DNA of 64,000 bases, from positions 20,711-84,710 of IMG/VR virus record IMGVR_UViG_3300033179_000001; one strand, written 5' to 3'. The stretch comes from a virus. This document shows positions 26,410-34,749 of the stretch, in pieces. Each line of letters starts with the position of its first letter. Within the stretch, counting starts at the first letter, position 1. The notes beneath the pieces are model-generated. The model worked only from the letters and a program-made list of their open reading frames with translations. It was not told where the DNA came from and did no database searches. A program made the position numbers and the translations under genes.

Positions 26410-26856
26410 TTACTCCTGGAAATACAATCCAGTCTTAACCGATGCCGAGTAGGACGGTGATAGCGCGCGGAACGCAAAGCCGTTGAACGATGTTGCAGGC
26501 CAAATCAGCATCTGGCTTTCCTGTGCCGCTGTCCATCGCTGCGAATTGCGTTGGTTGAGTGCGACGGAAAAAACCGTGCTATTGGCCGTCACGGCGTTGG
26601 ACGCTGCAGTCCATGCGAGAGCGGCAGAAGTCTGCAATTCCGCAGGATCGGTACATTGCGGCGCGTAAGAGCTTCCTGAAAGCGCAGATGTTGTCGATCT
26701 CGAAAGATCATATGCGATCGGCGTATCTGTTGCTGACGGTGCCGAAGCGGCCCCCATCAACAACTCATAGGTTCTGCCACGTCGCAGTGCCGAACCGTTG
26801 CTGGAACTGGCGTAAACCAACACACCGTTGGAATTGAACGCTGCGGAGGCAGTCAA
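26410..26856 (-). CDS. Virion protein without a clear start codon
   Basis: A frame of 148 residues from TTG (26856) shows a beta-rich structural pattern ('RGRTYELLMGAA', 'NGFAFRALSPS'). In-frame sequence upstream ('AKSPYYYIDGSLTASAA') looks like the true N-terminus but has no ATG, GTG or TTG. An AGGAGG site overlaps the TAG that ends the preceding gene in the same frame (26893-26895). Either a non-standard start or read-through of that TAG would include these residues. Confidence 0.65.
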   Translation of the reverse strand: MTASAAFNSNGVLVYASSSNGSALRRGRTYELLMGAASAPSATDTPIAYDLSRSTTSALSGSSYAPQCTDPAELQTSAALAWTAASNAVTANSTVFSVALNQRNSQRWTAAQESQMLIWPATSFNGFAFRALSPSYSASVKTGLYFQE

Positions 26857-26892
26857 ACTGCCATCTATATAATAATAGGGCGATTTCGCCTC

Positions 26893-27645
26893 CTATTTGA
26901 CTGGAGTGGTGACTAATTTTAGAGATTTTGTCTCAATTGTAGATACTGGACGGAGTGGAACACGATCATTGCCCCAAACTCGGCGTGCGTAATCAATACC
27001 TTCTGCCGCGCCTTTAAGCAATGCCGTGTCGATCTCCGCTTGGCGCTTGACGCGCTCAGCCTCTTTGATCTTGCCCTCTAGTTCATTTTGATAGACGCAC
27101 ATTTTACGGCCCTGCGGGGTGGCATCAACCCAACCATAAAGGGACGGTGGCCGCATGATATCGCTCTCGTCCGGTGCTCCAACCTTGATCCCCATAGCCA
27201 TGCACATCACGATGAAATGCTGCATCGCGGGACGCTGATCGGCATATTCGCCGGGCAACGTCATATCGATACCGTAGAGCCCGATTTCGGTCGCGCCCTC
27301 CGCAATCGCCAGCGCCATCATATAGGCAAATGTGCTTGTGAAAAAATAGAGCGAGTGCTTTGCGATCATTTCTTCAAGCGGATACGGCGTGGCGTGCTTG
27401 ATATATTCTCGGCTCTGCGCATAGATCAAAAACTCTTGCTCGTTCAGCCAGTCGACATATTCGCCAGCGCCCCATTTCTCGCTCTCTGGCCAGCCAAGAT
27501 CACCGTGGATTTCAAACCATCGCGTGACCCGTGGCAATTTTCCAAATGCATTTCCGGGAGAACACGCCCAAATCTCCCAATCGCCATTTGCGTAAGGCGC
27601 GAGCATGCGCGAACTGGGGCAGGTACCGACTAGGGCAACTTTCAA
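26893..27645 (-). CDS. Second Maf/MptE-like Rossmann protein
   Basis: The 250-residue protein has an N-terminus 'VALVGTCPSSRML' and 'DWEIWACSPGN', a nucleotide-sugar-type Rossmann start related to the gene at 17577-18512. 'FTSTFAYMMALAIAEGATEIGLYGIDM' follows in pieces. The C-terminal ~50 residues form a helix. Related genes often lie next to podoviral portals. It overlaps the portal gene by 4 bases and ends in TAG with the next frame continuing in phase. Confidence 0.6.
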   Translation of the reverse strand: MKVALVGTCPSSRMLAPYANGDWEIWACSPGNAFGKLPRVTRWFEIHGDLGWPESEKWGAGEYVDWLNEQEFLIYAQSREYIKHATPYPLEEMIAKHSLYFFTSTFAYMMALAIAEGATEIGLYGIDMTLPGEYADQRPAMQHFIVMCMAMGIKVGAPDESDIMRPPSLYGWVDATPQGRKMCVYQNELEGKIKEAERVKRQAEIDTALLKGAAEGIDYARRVWGNDRVPLRPVSTIETKSLKLVTTPVK

Positions 27646-30221
27646 ACTGGATTCTCCCCTTCAGGAATTGGCTCAACGCCGACCGGCCGGCCATTCGGCC
27701 CATACACGATCCTTCGTCTGGTGTTGGCAGCCTTGTGGATCATAGCCGCCGCCTCCGCAAGGCTCCGGACGTTGTCCTGATGACCTTGCGCATTCGCCGT
27801 GGCCATCGTCGGTGCTGGTAAACCGTTCGTGGCCGCATGCGTCATGCGCTCGTGTGCCAACTTTTGCATTTCGAATGCATGTTGTTCGCGAGCCATGGTC
27901 TGCTCGAACTGCATCTTTTCCATTTCCCATTGATGCTTCATCGCGGCTAATTGTTGCTCTCGCTGATCGTTCGCCTGCTGCGCCTGAGCTTCGATTTTGG
28001 CGTTGGCAATTTCGGCTTGAGCTTTGGCGACATCGGCTTGGCCCTTGGCTGCCTCGGGGCTTTGATGACCCGCCATACCGGCTGCGGCATTTTGTGCCAG
28101 TTTTTCGGCTTTCTCCGCATATTCATCGATCGCCGATTCCAGATCGCGTCCGGTTCTGAACTTGCGGACACCCCATTGCAGCATTTTGGCCAATAGCGGG
28201 ACAACCGCCGGATTAGCCGCCCCCAACAATTGAGCGGCTTGCATGAATTTCGTCACCGATTCGATAAATGTAGTCGCATCGGCCCGTTCTTGCTGAACAT
28301 CGCCAGCGATCATCGTATCGGTTTCGATGTCGATCCGGTAACCGCGCGAGATATCGGACTTCAGAAGGTCTATCGCCTTCTTAATCTTCGCCATGGTCTG
28401 CAAGACCTTCGGCGAAAGTAGCGGTGCCCCTGGAGGCATCATCGGCTGGACATTTTGGGCCGGAGGCTGCATCGGCACCATGGCAGTGCCGGGCTGCGGC
28501 ATTCCTCCCGGAATTTGTGGCATTCCTACCGGAGGCTGTCCCTGAGCCATTGGCGGGGCCATGGGTGTGCCTTGAGCCGGCGGCGGCAACTGTGCCATCC
28601 CGCCCGGCGGGGCCATCCCGGGGGCCGCTCCGGGCATCGGTGGGGCCAATGGCGGGGCATCCGGCGCAATCGGCTGCATCGAAACCGGGTCAATGCCCTC
28701 TTCGTACAGAATCCCCGATATTTCGATCAGCGTTTCAGGTTGGAAGTGCTTGGCAATCACCTCCGCGACCAATCGCACGACATCCTGAGCAAACCTGCTC
28801 ACTTCTAGACGGCGATCCTCGATCCGTGTCTGTCCGCCATTCGATTTGAGCCGCATTCCGCCCAAAGTCTCGCGGCCATCGCTGGTCTGACTGATCAGAG
28901 CGCTGATACCGGTGATCCGCTCATAATCTTCCAAAACCTGTTGTCGGACCTCAATAAGGCCCTTCAGGGTCTCCATGACCTCTTTGATAGGCAGGAACGC
29001 TATTGCACTCTGCAGGCCGCCTTTTGACGCGAATTGTGCCCACCCTTCGACGGGGATCAGTTCATTCTCGACCGATTCGTCCAGCAGCCGACGCAACGGC
29101 TTATTCGCGGCGTCATAGCAGCCTGCGACCTTGAGAGCCTTCGCCAGCAGGCTGATCCGCTGCGTCAACTCGTCGATCTGGTTAGCCTGATCCTGATATT
29201 CTGAGAAATCCGGAACCGGGATCAGTGATTCGTTCGTCATCGTGGCCGAAAGTGGCTCCGGGCACGGGAAGAAATTGCGCAACTGCAATGGATCAGGCCG
29301 GCAATCGCAAAGGCTGTCGTAGCCTGTCGATATCCAGTAAACCTTGCCGTCCGCCTTGTTCCAGATTTCGTAAAGAACACGCTTCCGGCTGTTGTGATCG
29401 TCCAAGACATGCGGGGTGTTGTCGCCCGCGATCCGGTCGCGCATCATCATCTGAGGATCGGCTTGGATTTTGTTGCCGATATCCTCGCCGAACCGCTCAA
29501 TGTTGTACGTTTTTGACGTGAATAGCCGCTTGCCTACCGCCTGCACTTCCTCCCATGTCCGAGCGGTACTCGGAAACATCAGGAAGTCTTTCCAGTGCAC
29601 ATAATCGACCGGTGCCGATTCGCTGATGATCCGAGAGCCGGTTTCTTCGAGCTTTTCCGTTTCTTCGCTTTCGTCCGGTTCCTTTATCTCGCCGTTGGCG
29701 TCGGCAACATCGGGTTCGACGGAGGCGGGGATTGATATGCCTTCCCCGATCTCCGGCTCGTACCGAACCCAAAGCTGTCCTCTTCCAGGAAGGAGATAGT
29801 CATCACGCGCCCTCCGCATCGATGGATGAAAGCCATTCTCTTGGAGTTCATTACGTAAGGCCCGCTCAAGGATGGTAGCTGATATCCGACCAACTGGGTC
29901 TCGATCATTGAACTTCCTCTCGCATACCGCATCTGGGACCTTGGAATAAACCGCAGGCTTCAGAATTTGAACCGACGACCACAGCAGATTGAGCCGGCGC
30001 TGGCCGTTCTGATCGGCCATCGTCCGATCGTCTCGATACCGCTTCAGGATGTCGGCACCGCGCTTGTACCAGTTTTCCTGAATCTGCTCGACCGCGTGAA
30101 CCTCTCCCTTCCAATATCGGGCCATCCGGCGGGCTTCTTCCGGATCGTTCATGATCGGATCGATACCGCTGTCTTCCGGCTCGTCTTCCATCTGGTCTCG
30201 GTCGTTCTCAACCATGGCCAT
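27642..30221 (-). CDS. Portal protein with Pro/Met-rich insertion
   Basis: The 859-residue protein has an N-terminal helical clip ('ADILKRYRDDRTMADQNGQRR' in part), 'LLWSSVQILKPAVYSKVP' and 'DDYLLPGRGQLWVRYEP', all typical of podoviral portals. Residues ~545-640 are an unusual Pro/Met/Gly-rich block. The end is a long helix rich in Gln, Ala and Met (a barrel-like C-terminus). It follows the terminase gene. It forms the 12-mer DNA gate. Confidence 0.85.
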   Translation of the reverse strand: MAMVENDRDQMEDEPEDSGIDPIMNDPEEARRMARYWKGEVHAVEQIQENWYKRGADILKRYRDDRTMADQNGQRRLNLLWSSVQILKPAVYSKVPDAVCERKFNDRDPVGRISATILERALRNELQENGFHPSMRRARDDYLLPGRGQLWVRYEPEIGEGISIPASVEPDVADANGEIKEPDESEETEKLEETGSRIISESAPVDYVHWKDFLMFPSTARTWEEVQAVGKRLFTSKTYNIERFGEDIGNKIQADPQMMMRDRIAGDNTPHVLDDHNSRKRVLYEIWNKADGKVYWISTGYDSLCDCRPDPLQLRNFFPCPEPLSATMTNESLIPVPDFSEYQDQANQIDELTQRISLLAKALKVAGCYDAANKPLRRLLDESVENELIPVEGWAQFASKGGLQSAIAFLPIKEVMETLKGLIEVRQQVLEDYERITGISALISQTSDGRETLGGMRLKSNGGQTRIEDRRLEVSRFAQDVVRLVAEVIAKHFQPETLIEISGILYEEGIDPVSMQPIAPDAPPLAPPMPGAAPGMAPPGGMAQLPPPAQGTPMAPPMAQGQPPVGMPQIPGGMPQPGTAMVPMQPPAQNVQPMMPPGAPLLSPKVLQTMAKIKKAIDLLKSDISRGYRIDIETDTMIAGDVQQERADATTFIESVTKFMQAAQLLGAANPAVVPLLAKMLQWGVRKFRTGRDLESAIDEYAEKAEKLAQNAAAGMAGHQSPEAAKGQADVAKAQAEIANAKIEAQAQQANDQREQQLAAMKHQWEMEKMQFEQTMAREQHAFEMQKLAHERMTHAATNGLPAPTMATANAQGHQDNVRSLAEAAAMIHKAANTRRRIVYGPNGRPVGVEPIPEGENPV

Positions 30222-30555
30222 TAGGCCACCCCCTCAATTCATGAAGCCGCCCTTTTTCAAAACCCTCTTTGAGGCTTAATGCGTGCTTTTTTATTTCACG
30301 CTCAATAGCATCAATGATGGCATCCTGCCCCTTATCCTTTTCGGATTCTGCCGCAGCCGTGGCAGATTCTACCACGCCATCAGAAAACCAATAACGACCT
30401 TCTAGATTCCGGACTGTGGTGATCACCACATCTTTGATAGATGGCTCCAATCTAGGATTATCGCGCAATGGCTTGTTGAATATCCACCGCAGCGGTCTTT
30501 CGATCGGCCAATGATTTATTGCGTAGCGAAGGCGGCACAAAAAACCCATTTTCAA
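30208..30555 (-). CDS. Small protein between terminase and portal
   Basis: The protein has 115 residues; the first ~35 are basic and hydrophobic, the rest acidic and helical. It overlaps the terminase stop (ATGA) and runs 14 bases into the portal gene. No family is recognised. Confidence 0.55.
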   Translation of the reverse strand: MKMGFLCRLRYAINHWPIERPLRWIFNKPLRDNPRLEPSIKDVVITTVRNLEGRYWFSDGVVESATAAAESEKDKGQDAIIDAIEREIKKHALSLKEGFEKGRLHELRGWPNGHG

Positions 30556-32153
30556 ATCCTCTTGTACGGCATGAATTTGTTCTCTCGCACCTTTTCGAAA
30601 TCGCCCATCACGTCCTTGATCTGCAATTCGTTGTCCGAGCCAACCGTCATGATGCGGCCTTTTTCAGAACTGCCGTCAGAACGTGAATAAGGTCTTGCAT
30701 TGCACATATACCGGCACTCATCTGGGGCGTGATCCTCGCCATCGGAATCAACATCTTCGATATTGTCTTTGTCATGCTGAAGCGCCGGCAATGTCCTTAT
30801 ACTATCAACGCAATTCTCAAAAAAGTAAATCATCGGATCGCCGTCCTGCCCAATTAAGCGAGCACGGACCATGTCCCAGCCTCCCATTGCTCCCTTGCGG
30901 CTAACGCGAGTATTATCTGCAGGCTGCCAGAATTGGTAATACGGAGCAACGGCTAGTCGTTCGCCAATTGATGGTCCTCCATCCTCCTTAAATATCGACG
31001 GATCAGCTACTCTGAGCGATATTCTAGGTCTCCCTTGATCGTTTACAGGTTCTCGCTTTTCCCGCTCCGCTACCCCACTGGCAAATTGCTCTACTGTAAG
31101 CTTCAATCCGGTATTGTTGTGCATCGATTGCCCATTTTCATCAATTTGGCAGCCATACCATTCGCGGTATCGAACCAAGGCGCCACGAGGCAAATCATTT
31201 TTATAGGCAAATCTAGGATCAAATGTACTAGGTGTATGATCCGCTAACGGCTCAAAACGATCTGGAACAAGAGCCCACCATCCAATCGAAAATGGCCGCG
31301 CTGAACCCCAGTCCATTGATGTAAATCGCGTCCAGTGCGGCGGTACAATAAACTGAGGGATGACATGCCTACGCTCGTCCCACTCATCGAAATATGCGCC
31401 TTCGATAATGTCCCAGTTGCCCTGCAGCCATGCGGCCACCAATCGCGCGTTTCCAACCATCTGCAGACGCGCGACATATTGCGGAGTGTTGTTATATTTG
31501 TTGTCGGTGATCTTGCTCGGGATAAAAACCCGTTCCTGCTCATACTCTTCTTTCGTGAACGGATTTACCAACTTCGATTTTATAACCTGCATGCCGCGCG
31601 GTGCCGGCATGATGTAGCGCTGTTTGATCCAGAGATGCCCAACACCTCCAGGATTGCCAGTCGCCCTAAACCCGCATCGAACCTTCGGGTTTGACGATCG
31701 GATACAAGCCATCAGTTTAAAGATTGGCGTTGGGCTGGGGAAATTTCCTAATTCTTCGACATATATCCGGCTGAACGATCCGCCTTGGTACCGGTCTGCG
31801 TCATCATCATTGTCGATATATGCGAATGTCAGACGTGCGCCATTAGGAAAACGCCACATCTTTTCCGAAACATGCCACACAGCGCCAAGTTGGCCATAAA
31901 TCTGTTTGCTGCGCTCTATTAGTTCTTTTAGCTGCGTCAGTTCGCGCCGAATCACCAACCCGATCGCGTCAATCCCAAATTCATCCGCATGGCTGGCGAA
32001 ATCTCCAAGCATTCCGTCCGATTTGCCACCGCCCCGAGCGCCTCCGAAGAAGATTTCGAATACGGGGCATGACAGCAGCCAAGTCTGAGGCCCTGGATTT
32101 GGCTCCCAAACGACACGATAGATTGGATTTGTGCGATCTGCGTGCGTGGACAT
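30552..32153 (-). CDS. terL: Terminase large subunit
   Basis: The protein has 533 residues. Walker A 'GGARGGGKS' is at residues 37-45, Walker B 'RIYVEEL' at ~129-135, coupling 'GNPGG', and the nuclease Asp is in 'SMDWGSARPF' near residue 277. It cuts and pumps phage DNA into the procapsid through the portal. No small subunit is adjacent; a candidate lies at 49382-50068. Confidence 0.95.
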   Translation of the reverse strand: MSTHADRTNPIYRVVWEPNPGPQTWLLSCPVFEIFFGGARGGGKSDGMLGDFASHADEFGIDAIGLVIRRELTQLKELIERSKQIYGQLGAVWHVSEKMWRFPNGARLTFAYIDNDDDADRYQGGSFSRIYVEELGNFPSPTPIFKLMACIRSSNPKVRCGFRATGNPGGVGHLWIKQRYIMPAPRGMQVIKSKLVNPFTKEEYEQERVFIPSKITDNKYNNTPQYVARLQMVGNARLVAAWLQGNWDIIEGAYFDEWDERRHVIPQFIVPPHWTRFTSMDWGSARPFSIGWWALVPDRFEPLADHTPSTFDPRFAYKNDLPRGALVRYREWYGCQIDENGQSMHNNTGLKLTVEQFASGVAEREKREPVNDQGRPRISLRVADPSIFKEDGGPSIGERLAVAPYYQFWQPADNTRVSRKGAMGGWDMVRARLIGQDGDPMIYFFENCVDSIRTLPALQHDKDNIEDVDSDGEDHAPDECRYMCNARPYSRSDGSSEKGRIMTVGSDNELQIKDVMGDFEKVRENKFMPYKRI

Positions 32154-32156
32154 CGC

Positions 32157-32360
32157 TTAACGCCGTTTAGTCTTGATCGCGTCTCGGATCGTATCGCGTA
32201 GCCCGCGCTCGAACTTCCTGCACCACATGTCCGGCTCTATGTCGCCCTCAACCAAGACGCAACTTTTGCTGTTCGGCCGGAAATGCTCGCAGATGCCGCA
32301 GTGCGCTTGCGGTTTCCCTTTGGAATAGTCGACTTCGGCTTTGGTGAACTTGCCAGCCAT
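32157..32360 (-). CDS. Small four-Cys protein
   Basis: The 67-residue protein has 'HCGICEHF', 'CVLVEGDI' and 'WCRKFE', the Cys spacing of a small phage family resembling high-potential iron-sulfur proteins. It has its own ATG, but the frame is continuous with the capsid paralogue upstream apart from two TAG codons. Confidence 0.6.
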   Translation of the reverse strand: MAGKFTKAEVDYSKGKPQAHCGICEHFRPNSKSCVLVEGDIEPDMWCRKFERGLRDTIRDAIKTKRR

Positions 32361-32375
32361 ACTACATGTCTAGCA

Positions 32376-33335
32376 CTAATATCGATGCAAGACACCATGA
32401 ACGTAGCTGCAACTCATCGTAAGATTCCCAGCCCACGCATAGATGTCTGGCATCGGCCTCGTGGCTTCCGCAAAAAAACGATCCTGATCAATCTTTTTCC
32501 AATTACGTCCAGCGTAGAACCTCCAACGGAAATATTTCGTATGAAGAAAATAAATCCTAGATGGGATAACCGAATGGTTCTCGATTATTGATTGCAGGCT
32601 TGGATCAAGAACAACCGCCGTCTCACCAAAATCCAGAGATTCGAATCCCCAATCCGAATATTTGGATTTAAGCATACCATCAGGTAAAGATTTCTTGAAA
32701 TCGTTGAAATCATCCTTCCCCATCAGGATCAAATCCGGCCGCTCCAGTTTCGTAGAACCAACATATTCAACGATCGAAAGCTTTTCGATCATCAGGCCCA
32801 TCACATCGCTAAGTTTCTGGCCACTGCGATAACTTATCGAAAGATTACGCCAAAACCGATGTTGCTTCCGATCAATCCCACCCACCATACCGATCGTCGG
32901 CGTGATGCTCACTAGGTCAGGCAAGGAGTTGATTGAATTTCTGCCGCCGCCCGACGAGATCGCCTGCGCTGTCATCTTAGCAGCCTCAGCAACCGGGTCG
33001 ATTTCCTGTTTGTCTTCGTGGAAGGCCACGGCCGCTTGCTGGATCGGATATTCGGCAGCGGTGAATACCCCGCTAACTTCGTGATTTTGGAAAGCCTGAT
33101 GTAGATTATTGGCTGGCTTCCATTGGCCCGGCTTTAGAACCTCATAGCCTCCATACCACGTAAATGGCGGAAATTGATTCGGCTCGACCAAAACTGGAAA
33201 TGCAATCTCCTGAATGATGGTCCGACCGCCCTCGAATGATTTGATATTTCCAATCTCATTGAGCCGGCAAAGCAGTGGGTGGCTTGCGATCGTCGCTTTT
33301 TGCAGTCGTTCAGAAATCTCGTCTGTGGCCGCCAT
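32376..33335 (-). CDS. Capsid protein paralogue
   Basis: The 319-residue protein is clearly related to the major capsid protein: 'HPLLCRLNEIGNIKSFEGG', 'FTAAEYPIQQAAVAF', 'GGIDRKQHRFW', 'RFYAGRNWKKIDQDRF'. It has an uninterrupted N-terminus and a GGAGG site. It may be a minor capsid protein (for example at vertices) or an alternative shell protein. It is first in the late gene order and ends with TAG. Confidence 0.8.
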   Translation of the reverse strand: MAATDEISERLQKATIASHPLLCRLNEIGNIKSFEGGRTIIQEIAFPVLVEPNQFPPFTWYGGYEVLKPGQWKPANNLHQAFQNHEVSGVFTAAEYPIQQAAVAFHEDKQEIDPVAEAAKMTAQAISSGGGRNSINSLPDLVSITPTIGMVGGIDRKQHRFWRNLSISYRSGQKLSDVMGLMIEKLSIVEYVGSTKLERPDLILMGKDDFNDFKKSLPDGMLKSKYSDWGFESLDFGETAVVLDPSLQSIIENHSVIPSRIYFLHTKYFRWRFYAGRNWKKIDQDRFFAEATRPMPDIYAWAGNLTMSCSYVHGVLHRY

Positions 33336-33421
33336 AGGCTTGGCCTCCGTGTTGTGAGCCGCATGATGCGTGCTCTGAGGCGATGACTACCACGGGAGGC
33401 GATGACGTGCAATTTGGACAA
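33336..33421 (-). promoter_or_regulatory. Leader before capsid paralogue
   Basis: This is an 86-base gap between the tRNA-array terminator and the capsid paralogue. It holds the GGAGG ribosome binding site. No clear promoter boxes were identified. Confidence 0.3.
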
Positions 33422-33457
33422 TAAAAAGCCGCCCGCGTCATGACGACGGGGCGGCTT
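33422..33457 (-). terminator. Rho-independent terminator of tRNA array
   Basis: Read on the minus strand, AGCCGCCC pairs with GGGCGGCT across a 14-base loop and is followed by TTTTTAT. It lies just after the last tRNA and before the capsid paralogue, so it separates tRNA and late transcripts. Confidence 0.75.
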
Positions 33458-33462
33458 GAGAT

Positions 33463-33533
33463 TGGCACCGGTACAAGGATTTGAACCCTGCTTGCAGGAT
33501 TTGGAGTTCTGCTAACGCCCAGCGTCTACCGGT
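33463..33533 (-). tRNA. tRNA-Trp (CCA)
   Basis: Acceptor stem ACCGGTA/TACCGGT is perfect. Anticodon loop CTCCAAA reads UGG, and CCA is encoded. The anticodon stem has one A-C mismatch and the D-arm is short. It is the last gene of the array. Confidence 0.7.
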
Positions 33534-33536
33534 AAT

Positions 33537-33613
33537 TGGTACTGCCTTTCTGATTTGAACAGAATCCCACCGATTCACAGTCGGCGTGCTCATTGCCATC
33601 GAGCATAGGCAGC
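33537..33613 (-). tRNA. tRNA-His (GUG)
   Basis: D-stem GCTC/GAGC, anticodon loop CTGTGAA, T-loop TTCAAAT. CCA is encoded. The 5' G pairs with T, as an extra 5' G would be expected for His tRNA. Confidence 0.8.
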
Positions 33614-33614
33614 A

Positions 33615-33685
33615 TGGTCCCGAAGGGCGGTGCCGACCCGCCCTGACAGCCGTATGAAAGCCGTTTCCTCGCCGGAGGCATCGGG
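33615..33685 (-). tRNA. tRNA-Met-like (CAU), degenerate
   Basis: Acceptor CCCGATG/CTTCGGG has one mismatch, and CCA is encoded. Loop TTCATAC gives anticodon CAU. The D-loop is very short and the T-loop (GTCGGCA) is non-standard, so this gene may be decaying or specialised. Confidence 0.5.
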
Positions 33686-33686
33686 A

Positions 33687-33760
33687 TGGCAGCCGGTGTC
33701 TGAATCGAACAGACGTTCAGGCATTCAAAGTGCCTTCTCTTGCCACTAAAGGAACCGGCC
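33687..33760 (-). tRNA. tRNA-Gln (UUG)
   Basis: Acceptor GGCCGGT/ACCGGCT, discriminator G, encoded CCA. Anticodon stem AGGCA/TGCCT with loop CTTTGAA. G73 fits glutamine identity. Confidence 0.8.
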
Positions 33761-33765
33761 ACAAT

Positions 33766-33840
33766 TGGTAGAGCCTAGCGGTTTCGATCCGCTTCCTCCC
33801 GGGTGAAGGCCGGGGATTCTAGCCAGTAAACTAAGGCTCC
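33766..33840 (-). tRNA. tRNA-Glu (UUC)
   Basis: Stem CCCGG/CCGGG with loop CCTTCAC, so position 33 is C rather than U. The T-loop is ATCGAAA. CCA is encoded. Confidence 0.75.
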
Positions 33841-33841
33841 A

Positions 33842-33915
33842 TGGTGCGGGCTGCGGGAATCGAACCCGCGACATCGCGTTGGAAGCGCGATATTTTACCA
33901 TTAAACTAAGCACGC
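33842..33915 (-). tRNA. tRNA-Gly (UCC)
   Basis: Stem TCGCG/CGCGA, loop CTTCCAA, T-loop TTCGATT, CCA encoded. The acceptor stem has a T-C mismatch at the fourth pair, shared with the other Gly tRNA here. Confidence 0.8.
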
Positions 33916-33919
33916 GAAT

Positions 33920-34005
33920 TGGCGGTGAACTGAGAGCACGATTCTCACACCTTACGGTGCCCTTCGTTTAGCAAACGAGGACGGGTCCCACCCGCTTAGT
34001 TCACC
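33920..34005 (-). tRNA. tRNA-Ser (GCU)
   Basis: This is an 86-base class II tRNA with a long variable arm (GGGCACC...GGTGTGAG). Loop TTGCTAA, acceptor GGTGAAC/GTTCACC, discriminator G, CCA encoded. Confidence 0.85.
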
Positions 34006-34010
34006 ATAAA

Positions 34011-34087
34011 TGGTCTTGCCGGGACGACTCGAACGCCCACGATTTCGCTTAGGAGGCGAATGCTCTGTCCAGTTGAGCTACGGCAAG
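34011..34087 (-). tRNA. tRNA-Arg (CCU)
   Basis: Perfect acceptor CTTGCCG/CGGCAAG, stem TTCGC/GCGAA with loop CTCCTAA, T-loop TTCGAGT, CCA encoded. Confidence 0.9.
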
Positions 34088-34089
34088 AT

Positions 34090-34166
34090 TGGCGCTTCCG
34101 AGAGGATTCGAACCCCTGGCGGCCCGAGGTAGAAACTCGGCGCTCTGTCCACTGAGCTACGGAAGC
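34090..34166 (-). tRNA. tRNA-Arg (UCU)
   Basis: Perfect acceptor GCTTCCG/CGGAAGC, stem CCGAG/CTCGG with loop TTTCTAC, discriminator G, CCA encoded. Confidence 0.9.
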
Positions 34167-34169
34167 AAT

Positions 34170-34244
34170 TGGAAGCGTGATCGGGAGTTGAACCCGATTA
34201 CAACAGTTTTGCAGACTGCGACCTATCCGACCGGTCCTCACGCC
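34170..34244 (-). tRNA. tRNA-Cys (GCA)
   Basis: Stem GCAGT/ACTGT with loop CTGCAAA. Discriminator T (U73) is the cysteine identity base. CCA is encoded. Confidence 0.9.
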
Positions 34245-34248
34245 ATAT

Positions 34249-34322
34249 TGGCACCCCTTGACGGTGTCGAGCCGCCGTTTCTGCGTTCAGAGCGCAGTGT
34301 CTTGCCGTTGGACGAAAGGGGC
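34249..34322 (-). tRNA. tRNA-Gln (CUG)
   Basis: Stem CTGCG/CGCAG with loop CTCTGAA, discriminator G, CCA encoded. With the UUG tRNA it covers both Gln codons. Confidence 0.85.
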
Positions 34323-34326
34323 AAAT

Positions 34327-34400
34327 TGGTCAGGGTGGGAGGAGTTGAACCTCCACTGGCAGCGTCCGAGGCCGCCCGACTTCCGCAATCTTTCACCCTG
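34327..34400 (-). tRNA. tRNA-Pro (CGG)
   Basis: Perfect acceptor CAGGGTG/CACCCTG, stem GCGGC/GCTGC with loop CTCGGAC, T-loop TTCAACT, CCA encoded. Confidence 0.85.
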
Positions 34401-34401
34401 A

Positions 34402-34477
34402 TGGCGATCCCACGAGGAGTCGAACCTCGATCTCCCAGTTTCGTAGACTGGCACTCTGTCCATTGAGCTATGGGACC
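34402..34477 (-). tRNA. tRNA-Arg (ACG)
   Basis: Stem CCAGT/ACTGG with loop CTACGAA. A34 would need host deamination to inosine. T-loop TTCGACT, CCA encoded. Confidence 0.9.
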
Positions 34478-34481
34478 GGGT

Positions 34482-34556
34482 TGGACCTGCTGACGGGTGC
34501 TGACCCCGTGTTTCCACCTTGAGAGGGTGGCGAACTGTCCGTTATTCGACAGCAGG
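34482..34556 (-). tRNA. tRNA-Glu (CUC)
   Basis: Perfect acceptor CCTGCTG/CAGCAGG, stem CCACC/GGTGG with loop CTCTCAA. The T-loop GTCAGCA is atypical and the discriminator is T, unusual for Glu. CCA is encoded. Confidence 0.75.
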
Positions 34557-34567
34557 ATGATAGACTT

Positions 34568-34645
34568 TGCTCGCATCGCAGGACTCGAACCTGCCACGGT
34601 CTGGTTAACAGCCAGATTCACACACCCGGTGCGATTGATGCGAGC
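34568..34645 (-). tRNA. tRNA-Asn (GUU)
   Basis: Perfect acceptor GCTCGCA/TGCGAGC, stem TCTGG/CCAGA with loop CTGTTAA. It is one of only two tRNAs in the array without an encoded CCA. Confidence 0.85.
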
Positions 34646-34667
34646 AAAATCTAACAGATCAAGAAAA

Positions 34668-34742
34668 TGGTGGACCTCCACGGTTACGATCCGTGTCCTT
34701 CGGTTTGCAGGACCGACGTGCTCCCATTATCACTAGAGGCCC
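34668..34742 (-). tRNA. tRNA-Ala (UGC)
   Basis: The acceptor contains G3-U70, the alanine identity pair. Stem TCGGT/ACCGA with loop CCTGCAA (C at position 33). The T-loop ATCGTAA has positions 54 and 58 swapped. CCA is encoded. Confidence 0.85.
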
Positions 34743-34749
34743 GGGAGAA

